Below are positions 30,809 through 32,187 of a stretch of DNA of 32,187 nucleotides, piece after piece (within the stretch, counting starts at the first letter, position 1; each line of letters opens with the position of its first letter). The stretch comes from Streptomyces oryzae (GTDB taxonomy: Bacteria; Actinomycetota; Actinomycetes; Streptomycetales; Streptomycetaceae). Location of the stretch: contig NZ_JADKMA010000073.1 of NCBI RefSeq assembly GCF_017676365.1, forward strand, positions 1-32,187, in the 5' to 3' direction. The notes below the pieces were generated by a model. The model did no database searches. It saw only the letters and a list, made by a program, of their open reading frames with translations, and was not told the DNA's origin. A program made the translations under genes and the position numbers.

Positions 30809-32001
30809 GAGTCGTCGTCCGCCCGCGCCGGTGCGGACCGCAGAGCTACGGCCGTCAGCGCGGCGGCGAGCAGCACCAACGCCAGGAGGGCCGGGACCAG
30901 TTGGACCACCGCACCCGCGGCCAGGCAGGCAACGCCGACGGCCAGAAGGGCGAATGGCCGGCGGGCGGGAACGGTGCGCAGCAGGATGGCGGCGGCGCCG
31001 AGGAGGAAGAGGCCGGCGCCTCCGGTGAGCGCCCAGGCGGCGAGGCCGTGCACGGGTTCGGTCAGTGGATAGTGGTCGTTGTCGGCGACTTGGTGGAGGG
31101 CCTTTTTGATGCCGAGCGCGGTCAGTACGACGCCCGCGACGAGGGGCAGATGCAAGAACGTGTAGACGTCGCGCGCGAAGCGGGTGCGCGCGTCACCGTC
31201 CAAGCCGGTGATGCGGTGCTCGGCCTCCGGCATGACGTGCCGGAAGTAGACCCGCCACAGCGCGGCGGCGGCCAGCAGCCCGGCGGTGGCGGCTCCCAGC
31301 ACGGGCAGGGTGACGGCGAAGTCGCCCACGCCCACGCCGATCGCGACGATGGACTCGCCCAGGGCGATGATGACGATGAGGCCGTGCCGTTCGGCGAAGT
31401 GCCCCGGGGAGACGACGCGCCAGCCGCTGCCGCCGGTGAGGTAGATCCCGGCGTAGTCGACAAGTACCGCACACAGCCACACCAGCACCTGCACGGCGCC
31501 GCTGAGGAAGCTGCCCGCGAGCAGCAGGACGAAGGGCGGGCCCACGGACAGCAGCGCGGTTCTGCGCAGCGTGCGGTGCAGGGCGCGGTCGTCGGGGTGG
31601 GCCACCCGGTAGGCAGCCAGATGCAGCAGCCGGACGGCTCCGTAGCACAGCACGAACGTCAGCGGCGCGGGCAGTCCGCCGTCGGCATGCGTGAACACTC
31701 CGGGAACGACCAGCGAGACGATCTGCACCACGGCCATGACCGTCACCAGGACGGCGAACAGCGCCCCGGTGTCCGCCCGTACGACGTTCCCCAGCCACGC
31801 GAAGCAGCACCAGCACCACCACAGCAGCGCCAGCACGACGAGCGCCCCCAGCACCCGCCCCACGCTGACGTGGGCCGCCATCAGGGCCGTGACCTGGGTG
31901 ATCGCGTAGACGAAGACGAGGTCGAAGAACAGCTCGGCGGGCGTGACCCGATGGCCGTCCCGCGTCGCGACCATTCCGGAGCGCTCGCTACTCGTGGACA
32001 C
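30790..32001 (-). CDS. LtrA-like membrane protein (low temperature requirement A)
   Basis: 403 residues from GTG 32001 with AGAGGA upstream. The family pattern is present: VTPAELFFDLVFVYAITQV near the start, then HFAERHGLIVIIALGESIVAIG in the middle, with about ten or more hydrophobic segments. LtrA was named from a Listeria cold-growth mutant, but its molecular activity is unknown. Single gene, convergent with the WYL regulator. Confidence 0.9.
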   Translation of the reverse strand: MSTSSERSGMVATRDGHRVTPAELFFDLVFVYAITQVTALMAAHVSVGRVLGALVVLALLWWCWCCFAWLGNVVRADTGALFAVLVTVMAVVQIVSLVVPGVFTHADGGLPAPLTFVLCYGAVRLLHLAAYRVAHPDDRALHRTLRRTALLSVGPPFVLLLAGSFLSGAVQVLVWLCAVLVDYAGIYLTGGSGWRVVSPGHFAERHGLIVIIALGESIVAIGVGVGDFAVTLPVLGAATAGLLAAAALWRVYFRHVMPEAEHRITGLDGDARTRFARDVYTFLHLPLVAGVVLTALGIKKALHQVADNDHYPLTEPVHGLAAWALTGGAGLFLLGAAAILLRTVPARRPFALLAVGVACLAAGAVVQLVPALLALVLLAAALTAVALRSAPARADDDSQQDAP

Positions 32002-32078
32002 GTTCCTCTTCTCCCCCGTCGCCGCGTCACCGCGTTCGAAGATTCGTTCGCTGGAATATACCGGTACGGGGGTCTGCG

Positions 32079-32187
32079 TCAGCCCAGCAGCGGGCCCGTG
32101 GTCAGCGGGAGGGCGGCGCCGCCCGCGAGGCCCAGCAGGAGGGAGGCGGTGCCGGCGGTGTAGGCGGTGCCGGTGGTCAGCGGGCCC
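32079..32187 (-). CDS. C-terminal end of a hydrophobic protein (5' part beyond window)
   Basis: A minus-strand frame enters from the right edge and stops at TGA 32081-32079. The visible 35 residues are Gly/Ala/Leu/Thr-rich with a likely membrane span (SLLLGLAGGAALPLTTGPLLG). The same small direct repeat, GTGGTCAGCGGG, is at 32098 and 32174. Too little is present to name a family, and it could be a chance frame. Confidence 0.4.
   Translation of the reverse strand, partial: GPLTTGTAYTAGTASLLLGLAGGAALPLTTGPLLG

Noticed and set aside
30694..32163. A 489-codon plus-strand frame
   Set aside because: It covers the LtrA-like gene in antisense and lacks a family match or a plausible start.
1..32187. 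Mobile elements, tRNA or rRNA genes
   Set aside because: No transposase, integrase, terminal repeats, cloverleaf or rRNA sequence was recognised on either strand; only the short palindromic repeats show possible mobility.

Overview
This is a very GC-rich window with strong third-position GC bias, short intergenic gaps, many GTG starts and several actinomycete-specific families: XRE regulator plus DUF397, the DUF574-type methyltransferase, a YafY/WYL regulator next to a VOC gene, actinobacterial-type QcrB and CtaF, and an iron box of the DmdR/IdeR kind. A Streptomyces chromosome or a close relative is the best reading. No tRNA, rRNA, CRISPR array, insertion sequence or prophage gene was seen.

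Bases 1-6.5 kb read as a stress and redox block: a hemerythrin-like protein (cut by the window edge), a HemK-like methyltransferase overlapping a CDGSH iron-sulfur gene, a decayed short-chain dehydrogenase, a large-subunit KatE-type catalase, a DUF2231-Rieske membrane protein and a two-CBS-domain protein. Bases 6.5-17 kb are respiratory and metabolic: an orphan cytochrome b (QcrB-like) convergent with CtaD-CtaF of an aa3-type oxidase, without QcrA, QcrC, CtaC or CtaE nearby. Next come a large FAD/Fe-S dehydrogenase, an enolase-superfamily enzyme and a divergent PoxB/acetolactate-synthase-like ThDP enzyme. Five transcription units here (methyltransferase-CDGSH, catalase, Rieske, CBS, qcrB) carry the same promoter-like pattern, GTTT, exactly 16 bases, then GG, which suggests a shared sigma-B-family stress regulon. 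My inference is an inducible accessory respiratory chain with its own peroxide and iron-sulfur protection.

Bases 17-23 kb hold a DUF574 methyltransferase, two copies of a palindromic intergenic repeat (one apparently interrupted by a second palindrome), a Tat-exported aldose 1-epimerase, and the iron uptake operon efeO-efeB-efeU behind tandem iron-box-like sites.

Bases 23-32 kb are accessory and regulatory: a small HTH protein divergent from a 44-residue membrane peptide, two small genes divergent from an XRE-DUF397 pair, two hypothetical genes, a WYL regulator divergent from a VOC protein, a patatin-like lipase preceded by a promoter, a strong ribosome site and a 19-codon ORF, a RidA-family gene divergent from a second WYL regulator across a 12-bp-arm inverted repeat, an LtrA-like membrane protein, and the tail of a further gene at the right edge. 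The least expected items are the shared promoter pattern, the incomplete respiratory module, and the small-ORF arrangement before the patatin gene.
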